A stretch of DNA of 5,718 nucleotides, from the NCBI GenBank assembly GCA_025922715.1, contig JAICHH010000118.1, forward strand, positions 1 through 5,718, read 5' to 3'. Below are positions 5,656 through 5,718 of this stretch, one piece after another. Numbering within the stretch: the first letter of the stretch is position 1; the number at the start of each line of letters is the position of its first letter. The notes beneath the pieces are model-generated. The model was not told the DNA's origin, did not search any database, and saw only the letters and a program-made list of their open reading frames with translations. This DNA is from Nitrososphaeraceae archaeon (GTDB lineage: Archaea; Thermoproteota; Nitrososphaeria; Nitrososphaerales; Nitrososphaeraceae). The position numbers and the translations under genes are program-made.

Positions 5656-5718
5656 CTACACATGTGGATGTCGTTGGTCTACTCTCTCGATACAATTAGA
5701 TACAAATTGTGCTATTCT
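5656..5718 (-). CDS. Possible C-terminal end of a gene entering from the right edge
   Basis: On the minus strand the frame from the window edge reads RIAQFVSNCIERVDQRHPHV and then TAG at 5656-5658. Twenty open codons alone mean little. The composition changes here to a less AT-rich, coding-like pattern, the peptide looks like an amphipathic helix end, and the downstream side has T6 runs suited to termination. The family cannot be named. An opposite-strand frame from ATG 5660 is also open to the edge, so the strand is not certain. Confidence 0.35.
   Translation of the reverse strand, partial: RIAQFVSNCIERVDQRHPHV

Noticed and set aside
5546..5710. Repeated ACAAATTGT near 5547 and 5702 as a direct repeat or attachment site
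   Set aside because: Nine low-complexity bases with different flanks, and no integrase or element between them.

Overview
The window looks like chromosomal DNA from an AT-rich archaeon of the Nitrososphaeria (Thaumarchaeota, the ammonia-oxidising lineage). Three things point there. The first is a complete eukaryote-like type IB DNA topoisomerase, which among archaea is characteristic of this group. The second is a cofG-cofH pair for the deazaflavin chromophore of coenzyme F420. The third is an elongator tRNA-Met of archaeal form with no encoded CCA. Genus cannot be fixed from the sequence alone.

Layout. From the left edge, the minus strand carries the N-terminal 188 codons of prolyl-tRNA synthetase. 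It begins at a TTG codon and is preceded 30 nt upstream by a 100-residue protein with four cysteines, probably in the same operon. A short AT-rich region (898-986) separates this leftward unit from a rightward unit, cofG then cofH, whose reading frames overlap by 14 nt. The cofH frame is broken at a run of nine T (3065-3073). All conserved CofH sequence continues one frame over, to 3424. After a T-rich spacer comes the topoisomerase gene (3531-5198). A 167-nt spacer with two inverted repeats and a TATA-like box then leads to tRNA-Met(CAT) at 5366-5440. The last ~215 nt before 5656 hold no gene I can support. The final 63 nt may be the C-terminal end of a minus-strand gene running in from the right.

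How the genes relate. CofH joins tyrosine to a ribityl-diaminouracil, and CofG closes the product into FO, the F420 precursor, so these two form a functional unit. ProRS, tRNA-Met and the topoisomerase are housekeeping genes with no evident link to it. I found no mobile element, CRISPR array, toxin-antitoxin pair or defence system, and nothing I would call an undescribed system. The items most worth a second look are the cofH homopolymer frameshift and the uncharacterised four-cysteine protein next to proS.
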